Source of the DNA: Sceloporus undulatus
Lineage: Eukaryota; Chordata; Lepidosauria; Squamata; Phrynosomatidae
Assembly: GCF_019175285.1 (NCBI RefSeq)
Contig: NC_056524.1
Location: 173,126,551-173,190,550 of the forward strand
Direction of reading: 5' to 3'
Length of the DNA: 64,000 bases
The position numbers were made by a program, and so were the translations under genes. The notes under the pieces were generated by a model. It searched no databases. It saw only the letters and a list, made by a program, of their open reading frames with translations, and was not told where the DNA came from. This document shows, piece after piece, positions 22,626-34,852 of this stretch (position 1 is its first letter; every line of letters begins with the position of its first letter).

Positions 22626-24996
22626 TATTTTCACTGATTCTTGCATTTTTGTGGCATGTTTCCTCAGAACATACTGTACTCATTATTTGGAGCACTTCAA
22701 TGAAAAAAATTGGAGCAGTGTCCATTTCAAAGAATTACTGTTTCAGTTTGCATATTGATTTCAGAAAGTGAGGTTGGGTGAATGCAAATTAAAATACAGT
22801 ATGAACGAAATGAACTCAAAAACAACCAGATCAGGGAGGGCTGTCATCAGTGAATCTCAGAATGTTTTCTGAACCTTCAGAATAAGTCATTTGTAGTTGT
22901 TAATTTCCAGAATGTAACGTAACTTGGACATTATATATAACCTTTAATTAACTCTCTCTAGTCCAAGCAGGAAATTTCCACAGTGGAAAGAAAATTCCAC
23001 AGTTAACATTAATGTTTCTTTTTTCTGTTTAGGTGTCAGCACAGAAAGTACTGAATACAGAAATTATGTACATAGGAAAATAACTAGTTCTGTCCTACTA
23101 CTTTATGAGTTTCTGCGGTACTGTTGCTTACTCTACAGGCAACGTCCTGATTCCTCCAACTTCAGTTCTGATAGAATCTGAAGTCTTTAATACCTATCTA
23201 GCATTAGTCAGAGCTTGAAAACATTTCTTGCTTTATCAGTCATCTATATTTGTTTTGCCTAGGTTTTGCACGTTTCTATCTCTTGCTGACTTCCAAAATG
23301 TAAGTTAACAGCAAGGTACACCTATGTACATTTAGCTGAGAGCCAACAGTGTTCAACATAGTGATACTTAACTACTGAATCAATATGGACATGACTGACA
23401 TATGAATCTTGTGGCTATGAAATTTAAGATTAACTGAATTTGAATGGGAGCAAGTTGCCATCTTGTTATTCTACTGTGTCTTCATCTTTTTCATTTTACT
23501 TTTAAGGCAGGTGTCTTAAAATTGTAAGTTCCACTACTCCCTTTCCTCTTGCTTCCCCATGCTGAAATTTAGATTGTATGCTTTGTGGGAATTATTTTTA
23601 CTTATATTACTTGATAAATTAAATAAATCGTGCTTTTTACTATTTATTCTGAAGAGATAGCTTTATTAGCTTTTTGCCGCAAAACCAAAAGTTTTTGCAC
23701 CTTAAAACAAGAATGAATTCATGTACAATGGGATGTTGATGCTACAACCTTTCTCACCATTTTATATCTTTTTGGCCCAAGGAAAGTTCACCTTTCTGAG
23801 TTTATCTGCACCTAAAGGTTGAGGAGCACAGTTATTTAAAAAGAAAAGAAAAAGGACCAACCTTAAACTAGTGCCTTAAAGGAAATGTATCTATCTCTTT
23901 GCACAAGAGCCAGTCCCTATAGAGGCAGCAAAATAACCAAGTTTGCCATAAAATATGCAGCTCAACAACCCTCTCTACCTGTGTTTTCAAGCATCCGCCT
24001 GTCTCATCTGCACTTGACATTTCTAAAGGTGCACCCACCTGCCCCCAAATCTTTGCTCCTCTGAGGCTGAACGGCAATGCGCCAGCAGAGGCTGAAAGGG
24101 AAACTGCCTTTAGCAGCTTTGTGGGTTTCCTTTTCAACCGCTCTTAAACAAGAACGGAAGGTTCTTAAGAGTTTTTCTATCTCAGCTGAACTCCCACATA
24201 AACCACCAGTGGGAGTGTTTTGATTGCCTTGAACAAGAGCAAAACCAGGGGCCCTTTGTTTATTGGAGCCGTGTTAGAACTGGTTGTACTAGAAGCAAAG
24301 GAAGCCTACAGCAGCTGTTGCTGTAATGGGTGATGAACCTCGGGGTCCTAATGCTGTCACTCCTGCTTGCCCCCAACAGCTTCATCCAAGCATTTTAAAG
24401 ATATCTGGGGAGGCTGGGCAAGCTTGTAGAGATTATGACTTTGTATATCTGCTGCAAATCTAGGTAGATTGAAGAGTTTGTTTTTAGTTTAATCCAGCCA
24501 GCCTGCTTCTATAAATGGAAAACAACATCACTGTGTGGCTATAACAGTAAGAGAATGTTGTTGGTTAGACCAAAGATGTTAATAGTCTATCTAACCCATC
24601 AGAGGAGAAAGTGTGGCTGTCCTAATGTTTGACTACATCTCCCATCAGTCCTAGCCAGCATAGCCAGTTATGAAAAATTTTGATCAGCCCTGGATAGTAT
24701 AAGCAGCAATGAAGAATAATGGGAACTGGAATCTAGCATCTATCAGGCCACACACATCTGTATTGACCTCTTCAATATACTACAATATCCTCTTTCTCCC
24801 ACTGGTCAGCTAGATGTCCATGGAACGAACCCCTTAAGTAAGCTGTGAGATCATACTTGTAACCTCTGGAATGGGAATTGCTTTTTCACATCTGCTGCAC
24901 TGTAGGTCAATGTTGTCTTTGAACTATCTATCCACCACGAATCCAATATGTCTTTTCATGATCAGTCACTGCTGACCTAGACCCCATCCCAGTACA
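22626..24996. other. Mostly unrecognised intergenic sequence
   Basis: A fragment of the small palindromic MITE (CATCTCCCATCAGTCCTAGC) is near 24635. The rest, including the short open frame at 23868-24137 (-), shows nothing I can name. Confidence 0.45.
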
Positions 24997-25401
24997 TACT
25001 GTATATACTCATGTATAAGTCTAGAAATTTTAGTTTAAAAATTGACCCAAAAAACCTGAGTCGACTTATCCATGAGTCAATGTAAGTACTGTACTTTAAC
25101 ATTTATTTTAAAAAGGAATCGTCCCCTGGTGATAGGCAAGAATGTAATCTGCCCTGGAAGCACTGACCTCACTCTATTCACTCATCCAACCAGCCTTTAG
25201 TATGAGCACAAACATGCCTGCTGGAATTTTGTATGTTTTTTGGCATTGTTTTCCTTTGCTTCATCCTTTAGATTCTTTGTTACATGCCTCTTAGTTTTAC
25301 CCTCAACTTATCCACAGGTCATGTCAAAATCTATAATTTTGGTCTCAAAACCTGCCCTTGACTTATACATGAAGTCGACTTATAGTTGAGTATATACGGT
25401 A
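24997..25401. mobile_element. TA-inserting MITE, copy 1 of 2
   Basis: Terminal inverted repeats TACTGTATATACTCATGTAT and (complement of the right end) TACCGTATATACTCAACTAT, with TA at both outer edges. The interior shares AAATTGACCCAAA, GTCAATGTAAGTACTG and CTCAACTTATCCA-like blocks with 40018-40403. No transposase. Confidence 0.8.
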
Positions 25402-27086
25402 TGTAGAGTCTGCATTTATCTTTTCTCCTTCAGTGTGTCTTACTAACATCCTTGAACCCATTTGCAATTTTATGGGCATATACATATTTTGAAGCACTCC
25501 CTTTGGAGCATTTCAACCTTCTTTGTTTGTTTTTTCTGTCCAAAATAATTTAGCATTGTCAGCAAAGCCAGCCATCCCACTGGTCATTCTTGGGTCATTT
25601 GTGGGCAAGTTTAAAAGCATCAGTCCTGAGACACATCTTTTAGCCAGAGAGGGTAGGTGGGTTGGTTTCATCCTCCCTTGTGAAAACAGCTTGTTTATTC
25701 TAGCTTTCTGTTTTCTTTTTCTTAACCAGTTACTGATCCATAAAAGAAGCCTTCTTAGCCCTCAGCTGCTAGATTTGCTAAGGAGTCTTCAAAGACAACC
25801 ATTGCTCAGAACTAGTTGAAAAATCCAAGCACACCATGTACTCATGGACCATAGAGATTTAATCCTCATTGCAGTGGTGGGAAGAGAAAAAGAAGGCCAA
25901 AGTTGTTAATGGTTGTTCAAGGTTGTATGAAACTAGTTTAGGACCAAAGTCCTAAAAATGACATGCTTATATCCTTCATTTTCCCAGTTGGTGTGTTTAC
26001 TGCAGAAAGGACTGGTGTAATGCTGAAGTGTGCTAAAGTCATTGCAATGTGTGTAGCGTGAGGTCTTGTTTCACGTGGAGCACTGCTGTCCCATTCATGA
26101 GCAAATGGTGAAGTCTCATGGAGGAGGCCTAAGTGCCCATCAGAGTCCTATGAAAGGGAGCAGGCTTACTAGTGGCAGTGGGTAGATCCACTGAATCAAT
26201 TCCAGCTTTTAGTGTAACCCATTGAAAGTGTTTAACTTATTTTGGTGAATAGCTTCTTTGACATTTCATCATACCACTGACATGGAAGCCACCACTGAAG
26301 CTTACAGTGGGGAAGAAAGGGAGAAGAAGGGTGAGGATTGCTGTTTATTATGTCAGGACATCTTTCAGTGGAAAGAAATTAAAGGCTGGATGGTTTTTGA
26401 AACATGGAGATTGAATAATGTGAAATTGCATTTCCAGCTATAATGTGGAGGCTAGAGACTGGAACCCTGCACACATTACATGTGTTTGCAGGATAACGCA
26501 TACAAGGTGCTGGAGTATTACAGACCCACAGGATCTGTCTTACAAAATCTTAAGGACCCGGAGGTCTTTAAGATCAGTGTCTTACAGATCCAAAGGATCA
26601 GCAAGATGTCCTCTTGAAACTCTTGTTACATCTTCCATCACAATGTCTTGTGCTCAGCTGAACTGAAAATAATCCTGGGTAGTCATAGCAGCGCATAAAA
26701 GCTAATGGGCTAATATACTGGCCGCACGCACTGTTTAAAACAGCTTTCCCAAGCATTATCACAATCGCAACCATTCAGCTGGGTTCAGAGCAGTACAGGG
26801 CCTGGTTTTACGTACTGTATTATAAGGAAACACACACTGCTCCCAGGCTTTATCTCATGAGAAAAATAACTGCAATTTCTGGGGTAGGTGGGAACTGTTC
26901 ATTTGTTTAGTATGCCAGCTACTTTGGCCTACAACTCTCATCATCCCTATTTAGCATAGCCAATGGTAAGGGATTATAGATTAAAGTCCTTATCTTTAGG
27001 AGGGCCACAGTTCCCCACCCCGGGTCTATTACAGTCAAAGCCACAAAGGCCTTGTAGAAACATAAAGCTTTACTGATGGACTGTAG
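25402..27086. other. Mostly unrecognised intergenic sequence
   Basis: A small MITE fragment (CTACAACTCTCATCATCCCT) is near 26930. The frames at 25523-25819 and 26258-26443 show no recognised domain. Confidence 0.45.
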
Positions 27087-27317
27087 TACAGTGGGCCCTT
27101 GGTTTCTGCTGGGGTTTGGTTCCAAGATCCTCCATGGATACCAAAATCAGTGGATGCTCAAATCTCATTAAATACAATGGCATAGTATAATTGTGTCCCT
27201 TATATAACATGGCAAAATCAAGGTTTGCTTTTTGGAATTCATAATTTTTTAAATATTTTCAAACTGTTGATGCTTGAATCTGTAGCTAATGAATTCATGG
27301 ATACAGAGGGCTGACTA
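27087..27317. mobile_element. Tigger-like MITE
   Basis: Left end TACAGTGGGCCCTTGGTTTC, right end ATACAGAGGGCTGACTA; TA at both edges. Interior 'tccatggataccaaaatc' and AAATACAATGGCATAGTATA are shared in form with 11025-11240. Confidence 0.75.
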
Positions 27318-27420
27318 CTCATTTTGATACACTAAAGACTATCAGATGTTCAGTTGTCTTCTAATGTGATATATGCCACCACTTGTCCAACATTTTATGA
27401 TTTGAAACCGCATCATTGGA

Positions 27421-28279
27421 AGTGCAGTCACATCAGAAATGAGCTAGAACTGGGCCAGAAAACCACCCAAAAGCTCCGTGTGATATACTCCCAAGTCACG
27501 TGATGTGGGTTCAAGCAAAGCGGAGTGAATGCACATTGTATTACCACACCGGAGGGTTTAACGATTCGAATCAGCACCCTTGCACATGCTCAGTGGGGCT
27601 CTGGACACTGTCCTCCTTCCCTGCCCCCTCCTTAGCTGTCATCATTCATGGGGTGAAGAAGCAGTGAGGGGATGGTGGGATAGGTCACTTGGGGTTGCTG
27701 GGGCCAGGATTGGGATGCAGGAGAAGGCAGAGAATGATGGGATAGGTCGCTGGGGTTAGCTGGGGCCAGGATCGGGATGCAGGAGAAGGCAGACAATAAG
27801 GGGATAGCTTGCTGGGGGTCACTGGGGCCAGGATTGGGATGCAAGAGAAGGCAGCGGATGATGGGATAGTTTGCTGGGGGTCCCTGGGGCCAGGATCGGG
27901 ATGCAGGAGAAGTCAGAGGATGATGGGAATGATGAGATGGGTTGCAGGGTGGCAGAGGGGGTGAGATGGCATGGAGGAGGAGTAGGGGGATGACGGAGCA
28001 GGACGCAGAGGGCCAAGGGGGGTGACATCGGAGTGATTTTTCCACACCAGACTAATTCGCAGTGCAATCGAAGTGAGCCTGGAAGCGAAGTCTGTGAAGT
28101 CACTTTTTTTCCGGTTTTACCAAAATGAGGGGTTACTTTGGAATCACTGCGGAAGCACCTCGCAAGGAGTTCCCATAGAAAGGAATGGCGAATGATAACA
28201 CATTCACGTTATGTTGTGAATGTGCATTCATGTCGGAACTGAGCCGGAAAATCTCCAAAAAGCTCCGTGTGATACACTC
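27421..28279. repeat. Composite repeat flanked by direct repeats
   Basis: About 27431-27490 and 28229-28279 are direct repeats sharing AAAGCTCCGTGTGATA and GAACTG(G/A)GCC(A/G)GAAAA. Between them lie the 62-bp minisatellite and a unique part with an inverted pair CACATTCAC / GTGAATGTG (28199-28225). It may be two copies of one MITE end around a captured segment. No coding function; long - strand frames here are side effects of the tandem repeat. Confidence 0.6.
27655..27925. repeat. 62-bp minisatellite, about four units
   Basis: The word CCAGGAT recurs at 27704, 27766, 27828 and 27890, exactly 62 bases apart. It sits in a unit of the form GGGATAGGT...GGGGCCAGGAT(T/C)GGGATGCAGGAGAAGGCAG. Units differ by several substitutions. 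Confidence 0.92.
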
Positions 28280-28326
28280 TAATGTCCTTGTGCTTTCTAT
28301 ATAGGAGAAGCCAATTAGTCTCTACT

Positions 28327-28544
28327 GGGTGCATCAACACTGTAGACATAATCCAGGTTGACACTGCTTTAACTGCCATGGCTCTATGGAATTCTAAGAA
28401 TTATAGTTTTGCGAATCATTTAGCTTTCTCTGTCAGAGGGTTCTGGTGCCACAACAAACTACAATTCCCATAATTCCATAGCATTGAACCATGGCAGTTA
28501 AAGTAGTGTCAAACTGGATTATTTCTGCAGTGCGGATGCAGCCT
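28327..28544. mobile_element. Palindromic MITE family P
   Basis: GGGTGCATCAACACTGTAG left end and GCAGTGCGGATGCAGCC right end. Inner arms include AACTGCCATGGCTC and GAACCATGGCAGTT. About 218 bp. Confidence 0.85.
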
Positions 28545-29430
28545 AGCCAAAACATGGGAGGGGAATTAAAAATGCTATATTGACAAACCAGTGGTAGAAT
28601 ATTTTGGTCTCTGAGAATAGTCTGATGTGGAGCTGAACACTGTTGTTTTTGTAAAATATAATATAATACAGCAAATTCAAAGTGAGTCTTTTGGATGAAA
28701 TTGCTAGACAGCCTTGCTGATCCACAAGGTTGATTGTGTTGGTTTATGCTACAATCAAGATAATTGTCTTCTTTTCTACTACAGGTGTTAAATTACCATA
28801 TCAAAGCCAGGATGCTTGTGCTGCCATCAGTTACTGTTACAATGACTGTGAATTACCACTGTGTTTGTCTCCTATATATTTCACCTTGAATCTTTGGAAT
28901 CCATCTGTCATTGGAAATGTAAAGTTTGTTGCTTCTTTCTATAAGTTTAAATTAGTTGTTTAAATTGAAAAAAGTGGGCCAAAGAGACTTATCACATATC
29001 TTACTCTTATAGTTTGTGACTATTTATGCCACAATAAATCTAATGGAATTTACAGTTGGTCTTTGTTGTTTTCATGTCTATGGTTTTTTAAACTAACCCA
29101 TTTGAAACTTTCAACAAGGAAAAGAAGATAGCAAATTTCTTAGAGGTAAAAAGAAGTATATCTAATTAGATCCTACACATCATTTCACAGCAGACCTACT
29201 GGAGATAAAAGATGGAGATTAGTCATACTTAACAGTTCAATCTTGTGCATATCTATTCAGGAGTAAGACTCACTGTGTGCAAGGAGGCTTACTCCTACTT
29301 TGTTTGCACAGAATTGCAGCATTACTCACTTAAATTTATCTTATGCAGGAGGGAAACTGCTACTTCTAAAGGTTTTTGGCCATCAACACTAATCCAAAAA
29401 GTAACTTTTCCAACTTTGGCAATAAGTAAG
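28545..29430. other. Nothing recognised
   Basis: AT-rich; the frames at 28730-28963 and 29245-29451 have no recognised match. Confidence 0.45.
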
Positions 29431-29665
29431 ATGAGAGTCAGTTTGGTGTAGTCATTTCACTGTTAAACTTTGATTCTGGAGACCAGGATTTGATTCTCAG
29501 CTCAGCTATGAAACCACTGGGTGGCCTTGGGCAAGTCACAGTCTCTCAGCCTCAGGGGAAGGTAATAGCAAACCTCTGAACAACTTTTGCCAAGAAAATC
29601 CCATGATAGGCTTGTCTTAAGGTTGCCATAAGGTAGAAATGACTTGAAGGCACACAACAACAAGA
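29431..29665 (+). mobile_element. tRNA-derived SINE, ACA tail
   Basis: Complete: TTTGGTGTAGTCATTTCACT head, GGTGGCCTTGGGCAAGTCAC, and tail GACTTGAAGGCACACAACAA. Confidence 0.9.
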
Positions 29666-31376
29666 TAAAGAGATGCTTTTAAAACTTTATAACAAGTAAC
29701 AGCAATTAATTACTAGTTTTTAAAAGTAGCTTTCCATACTCTAAATTGGGCTGGTGCTGCTAATGGAATCAGAAATCTAATACTGTATCTGGCTTTCACT
29801 GGTTTTGCCCTCAGTCCTTCCGTGGCCAAAAATGGACAAGGCCTCTACCTGCATCAGCCTTCTCTTAAGACCACCTTCAATGCCATCTTAAGCAAACATC
29901 TTAAAACAGGATGCAGGTCTTCCCTTTCCTCCCCTTTTCTGCACAGTTTTTAACAACTATGCGTGATGAAGAAGCCAGCGAGCTTCAAATCTTGTGTACT
30001 GTATTTCATTTCTTTTGGCTGGATTAATAAAGATATCCCCACAATGTGTATTTTGGATTTTGTTGTCATCTTTGCATGGCCACCATGGCTACACCTGAAA
30101 ATGTATTTTTCAGACTCTGTGTCTACCAAACATAGTTAGAGGTCTCTGTTTAACACCAGGAATCACAGTTTCTGAAGGCTTGGTCTAATCCAGTTCTATC
30201 TCATTGTAGTTTTGCAAGTGGAGGGGAAAGCTGACACTGGCAGAGGATCTTTAGAACATACTGGTAGTCCTCCTTCCACTACCTTATCTCTAATCTGCCT
30301 TCACCATTTCCCAGTGTTGCTTTGTGTCTTGTAGAGAAGATAACGATCCAGTACTCTAATGCACCAGCTATGAGGCAGACAGATGATGAGAGCGAACATA
30401 TGACCAAGTACAATGCTCAATCCAAAAGACTCCCAATTTTAGACAAGGCCAGGAATAGCATAGAAACAAATCTATCCAAGAAATGCCCTTTGCCCTTACT
30501 GTTCACTGTCTGGCTGCTGTCTTAATGTAACTAGCTGACTGGTTGTGGTGCATTAGCATTCATGGAAACTGGTTTGGCAGCTAGGAGTCGGTGGCCGCGG
30601 GGGTGGGGAGGGAGAAGACGGGAGTCTCTCTCTGTCTAGACCAGCTATTTCTGGCAGGAAGCCCAGCTTTGGATTTCCTCTCAATCCATTGAGTTATTGA
30701 GGATTTCTCTTGAAGCCTAAAGCAAAATCCAAGCATGAGAAGAGTTTCTCTAGACCTTGATCTTGTTCTAATTTGCCGTCCAGGGGTGAACGATGATTGA
30801 TGGTGTATATGTGTGTATGTGTGTTTCTTTTGATTGTGCCCAGCCACAAAAATGGTTGTGGCATTGGAATTGCTTAAGAGGCTGAGAAGAAGCTTCCAGA
30901 TTCCTGGTTCCATGCATGCTGCTGCTCTGGCTGCCAGCTAATTTAATTCTTGACTGCAGCCAGTTCTTTGGTCGACTCTTGGGTGCATGAAGGATTTCAT
31001 CCTGGGACCTTCTCTCACTGAGGCACTCCGATCGTCATCTCGCTCTACTTTCAAATGGGTTTCTAGCTGAGGTATGGGAGTGGGGAGAGATACATGGATG
31101 GCTCTGAACTCATTTGGTTGAGAAACAGCAACCTCATCCTGTGAATGTCAGGAGCAAACAGAAGAGAAGAGAAAATAGCGTGAGGTCCATGTCAGGACCA
31201 CATCTGGCATAAAGCAAAGTGAGGCAATTGCCTCAAATAACAGGTGCCAGGATTTAGGACGCCCACAGGAGTCCCAAGTTGTCTGTTCCTCCTGAGCTCC
31301 CTGGTTACCCATCCACATGCACAAACATTAGAGGTCAACTCCCTTCATGTGTCGTGGAGGATCCTATCCTATCACC
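29666..31376. other. Unrecognised; possible conserved non-coding stretch
   Basis: 30560-31100 is less AT-rich and repeat-free. It contains an open frame on the - strand (30581-30913, 110 codons) with no recognised domain and no splice context. I do not call it a gene. Confidence 0.4.
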
Positions 31377-31922
31377 AGTTGTTGTGTGCCTTCAACTCAT
31401 TTTCAACTTATGGCAACCCTAAGGCAAACCTATCATAAGGTTTTTTTGGCATGTTTCTTCAGAGAAGGTTTGCCATTGCCATCCTCTAAGGATGAGAAAG
31501 TGTGATTTGCCTAAGGTCATCCAGTGGAATTCCACAGTCAAGCTGAGATTTGAACCTTAGTCTCCAGTCATAGAGAGTGTACAGACCAGTATCTTTGGTT
31601 GGCTTAGGGGTGGAGTCAGAGTGTGGCATCCACATGATGCATGCCCCGACTCAACCCCCAGGCCAGTGTGATGCTGTGTGATGCACCATACAGCAGGCGG
31701 CATCATGGCACTGCTTTGGTGCTGCATCTACATGATGCAGCACCAAAGGAATCCTGAAAAGTCACAGCACCAGCAGCTATGGCGCCCTTTCCGCGGTGCA
31801 GAAAGGAGCTGCTTTTTGTGACTCCTTTTTGTGGCACGGAAAGGCAAGATCAGGACCGTGGTATGTAGACGGCCTGTACAGCCCCATAGCCTAACACTCC
31901 AACCATTACACCATACTGTCTC
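31377..31922 (-). mobile_element. tRNA-derived SINE split by another element
   Basis: Tail side TTGTTGTGTGCCTTCAACTC to TAGTCTCCAGTCATAG (31377-31577). The head resumes CATAGCCTAACACTCCAACC to CACCATACTGTCTCC (about 31885-31922). The gap is filled by a foreign insert. Confidence 0.82.
31580..31884. mobile_element. Insert inside the SINE, hAT-like MITE
   Basis: Ends TGTACAGACC and GGCCTGTACA are inverted. TCATAG and CCATAG flanks suggest a target duplication. It contains a perfect 15-bp hairpin, CTTTGGTGCTGCATC at 31714 and its complement at 31734, with a 5-base loop. No ORF. Confidence 0.6.
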
Positions 31923-32990
31923 CTTTTCCTCCTACTTTCTCATTTATAAACTCCCTATTCCTTATAAGCTCCCTATTCCTCTCCTCTCACTCTGTTCTTC
32001 TAGATATATTTCTGTTCCTGTATTCCAATCTGAAAATAGGCCCCCAGTGTTTTATTGAAACGCCTTCTTGTCCTTTTGAGCTTTGTTAAACATGACTAGC
32101 TCTGCTTCATTTTCTTCTATTCCCTCCCTTTCCAGCTATTTCAGACATTTTGTATTTTTCTCCCTCCCCTTCTCCCTTTCTGGTGAAGTCTCTTCCTCCA
32201 CAATCCCCTTCTCTCTCCTTACGTTGCCTGTAGTCCAGTCTAATTGAAATTGTGTTCACACAGTGGTCAATCCGTTGTCTATGAAAAGCCCACCAGCAGG
32301 ACAAAGGTGCCACTGCACCCCGCATCTTATATTCTCCAGCATCTGAGACACAGAGGCATATTGATACCGGAGGAGATGTCTAGACATCCTGACTAGTCTT
32401 CCAAGAGTGTATCCAATCCATTTTTAAGGCCAACCAAGTTGGCAGATATAACTGTGTCTTGTGATGGTGAGTTCTACACACTGAATAGATACTTGCTATG
32501 AATTTATCCGGCATGTGCCCAATCGCTAGCCTTGCCGGTCGAACCTGCTCTCGCCTCATGGCTGTTCCCACAAATTGTTTTCCCAACCCATGCTGGGAAT
32601 TGCCCATACTTTGCTGGCAGAAAGGTTTGCATTTGAAAAAGCATGTCTGTGACTTGTTAAAATCCACCTTGTTTGTTCTTTACCTGTACCATAATCGGGG
32701 AGAGTGACTGCATTAATTGGACAGGGTTTTCTTAAGTGTAAATCTGCCATGCACTCAACTTTGAAGCTTAACACCTGCCATAGCTCTAGCTCACAAAGAT
32801 CCCTTTTTTCTCCTTTGCCTTCCCTCTGTGGACTCCTTTATAATAATGTTGAAATTTAGACAGTAAGCTTCTCAGAACCAGGGACCTGTTTTGTTTCTGC
32901 ACAGAACACATGTATCCAGGATGAATGATTGATTGATGACGCTGAAGATGCTATAGACATGCGTGAAGGGGGGAGGGTCTTACTAAACCC
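31923..32990. other. Nothing recognised
   Basis: Pyrimidine-rich 31920-32230, then mixed. Frames 32380-32774 have no recognised domain. Confidence 0.45.
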
Positions 32991-33213
32991 AGGCTGCATC
33001 TGCACTGCAGAAATAATGCAGTTTGGCATCACTTTAACTGCCATGGCTCAATGCTAAGGATTTAGGAGGGTTGTACTTTTGTGTTATATTTAGCCTTCTC
33101 TGTCAGAGAGCACTGGTGCCAAAACAAACTACAAATTCCAAGATTCCATAGCATGGAGCTATGACAGTTAAAGCGGTATTAAAGTGCATTATTTCTGTGG
33201 TGAGAGCACCCTA
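32991..33213. mobile_element. Palindromic MITE family P
   Basis: AGGCTGCATCTGCACTGCAG left end; the right end is more decayed (TTTCTGTGGTGAGAGCACCC). Confidence 0.8.
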
Positions 33214-33843
33214 AGATGTATTAAGAAAAGGCTCAAAGTATGCAGGAAACAAGGGAATCTTTTTAGTAGCTCTCCTGAATCTCCTTCTTTGTCCTTTCGC
33301 CTCTACTTATCCATCTCACCAGATGCTAGGGGTTCCTCATGTTGTGCAATTTGATCACCAGCCCAATCCCCTCTCTGCCCCATACCCATCCTCCTCCTTT
33401 TTCTTCTCCTCAGATTTGCAAAATTGCTGCACTCAGCACATTTGCTTGCCTGCCTTGGAAGGGCCTCAGTCTCCTCCAAGAAAATGCCTCTCAAGGCGTG
33501 TCCTGAGCAGCTCAAAGTGACTTGGGCCTTTTTCTTTTCTTTTTTATTTTTAACCATTTGCACAGAGGCATCCACAGAATGTGCAACTTTGCTTTGAAGT
33601 CTGATCTCCTTCTAAAAACGTTGACTAGCCTGTGCAGATATATAGACAAAGCAGACAGGAATAATACAACTGCCCAAGGGCAAAGCAGTGGTGATCACAC
33701 CCACATCTTGCCTCCACAACATTAAGTACTGAGACAACTAGATTCTCATTCTGACTTGCAGGTTCCGGACCACAATCTGCCCAAAATTTCCATCACTTCA
33801 TCTGTCTGGTTTTCATTCTGGTGACCTTCGTTGTTTTCTTATT
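33214..33843. other. Nothing recognised
   Basis: Pyrimidine-rich in part; no repeat or gene identified. Confidence 0.45.
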
Positions 33844-34056
33844 TACAGTCACCCCTTGGAAATCATGGGGGATCTGTTCCGGACTTCCCATGAGTTCCAA
33901 AACACGTGCATATTCAAGCCCCATAGGCTTGAATGAGGTGCATGCATGCGAGGGGTGTGCCAGGGGCGTGTGCCCCATTGGGGATAATGGTGGTTGCCCC
34001 CTGCAGATTTTCAAGTCCACAGATTTCAAGTCTGCAGAATTGAAGGGGCAACTGTA
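33844..34056. mobile_element. Tigger-like MITE
   Basis: TACAGTCACCCCTTGGAAAT left end, GAAGGGGCAACTGTA right end, TA at each edge. Confidence 0.75.
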
Positions 34057-34155
34057 TTGTTTAGGGCACTTTTAAAAAAGCCACTAATCACAGTTCTCTA
34101 CTAAGATACTTTCTGTTTAAAATATAAAATATCACAGTAACAAATCCCTTGTCCA

Positions 34156-34365
34156 GGGGCCCATTCACACTATAAAATTATACCACTATTATTCTGCTTT
34201 AATTGCCACAATTCCGTCCTGTGGAATCCTGGGGCTAGAATTTGGAATTCTCAGCCAGAGAACCCCAGTATCTCACCAAATGATAAAACCCAGAATTCCA
34301 TAGGATGGAATCATGGCACTTAAAGTCAAATAATAGCACTATAATTGTGTAGTGTGAATGGGGTC
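34156..34365. mobile_element. Palindromic MITE, ATTCACACTA-end variant
   Basis: GGGGCCCATTCACACTA and TAGTGTGAATGGGGTC ends are inverted. Inner arms have CATAGGATGGAATCATGG-like sequence. Related in layout to family P, with different tips. Confidence 0.8.
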
Positions 34366-34371
34366 TTGGTT

Positions 34372-34576
34372 CAAGGTGACCAGATGTCCTCACCACAAAG
34401 CACTGTAAGATGTAGGACATTCAAGAAAAAAAGTAGGACATTACTAAATAATTAATATAAATATAAATTCTACCTCCTTAGTCATGCTCAAAATGGAGGA
34501 CATTTTGGAATTCCTCCTGGACAGAAGGTTGAAATGTAGGATGTATCCTGGAAAAGGAGGACACCTGGTCGCCCTG
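34372..34576. mobile_element. hAT-like MITE of the GTGACCAGA family
   Basis: CAAGGTGACCAGATGTCCTC start and ACACCTGGTCGCCCTG end are inverted. Interior matches 21895-22113. It abuts the preceding palindromic element. Confidence 0.75.
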
Positions 34577-34852
34577 CCCTGGTTGCCTACTCAAGACACT
34601 AACCCTTGGCCTCCTGTCACTCTGCCCCTCAATCTCTTAATCTCTCTCTAGGTTTAGAGACCAGGGCCCTATGGTGACTTTTAAACTGGACAATTGGATG
34701 TGGTTTGTGTTGGGTTCCATTTAGCAATGTGTCACTGATTCTTCTTTTAACCATTTAAATAAAAGGCTTCCAGATGGAGGTGCAGAATAACAAAAAGACA
34801 GAGGTTTATTCCCTAGCATCTCACACGGAGTTGGCTTCGCAGACATTTTAAT

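Noticed and set aside
27655-27925. CRISPR-like array
   Set aside because: Units are contiguous 62-bp tandem repeats without unique spacers, in a vertebrate genome.
27632-28045. Pro/Ser-rich 137-codon open frame on the - strand
   Set aside because: It is the reverse translation of the 62-bp minisatellite; its protein repeats simply mirror the DNA repeats.
27421-28279. LTR-like pair because of the flanking direct repeats
   Set aside because: The repeats are only about 50 bases, lack TG...CA ends, and enclose no retroviral sequence.
30581-30913. 110-codon open frame on the - strand
   Set aside because: No recognised domain, no homology I can name, no splice or promoter context. Length is plausible by chance in a 64-kb window.
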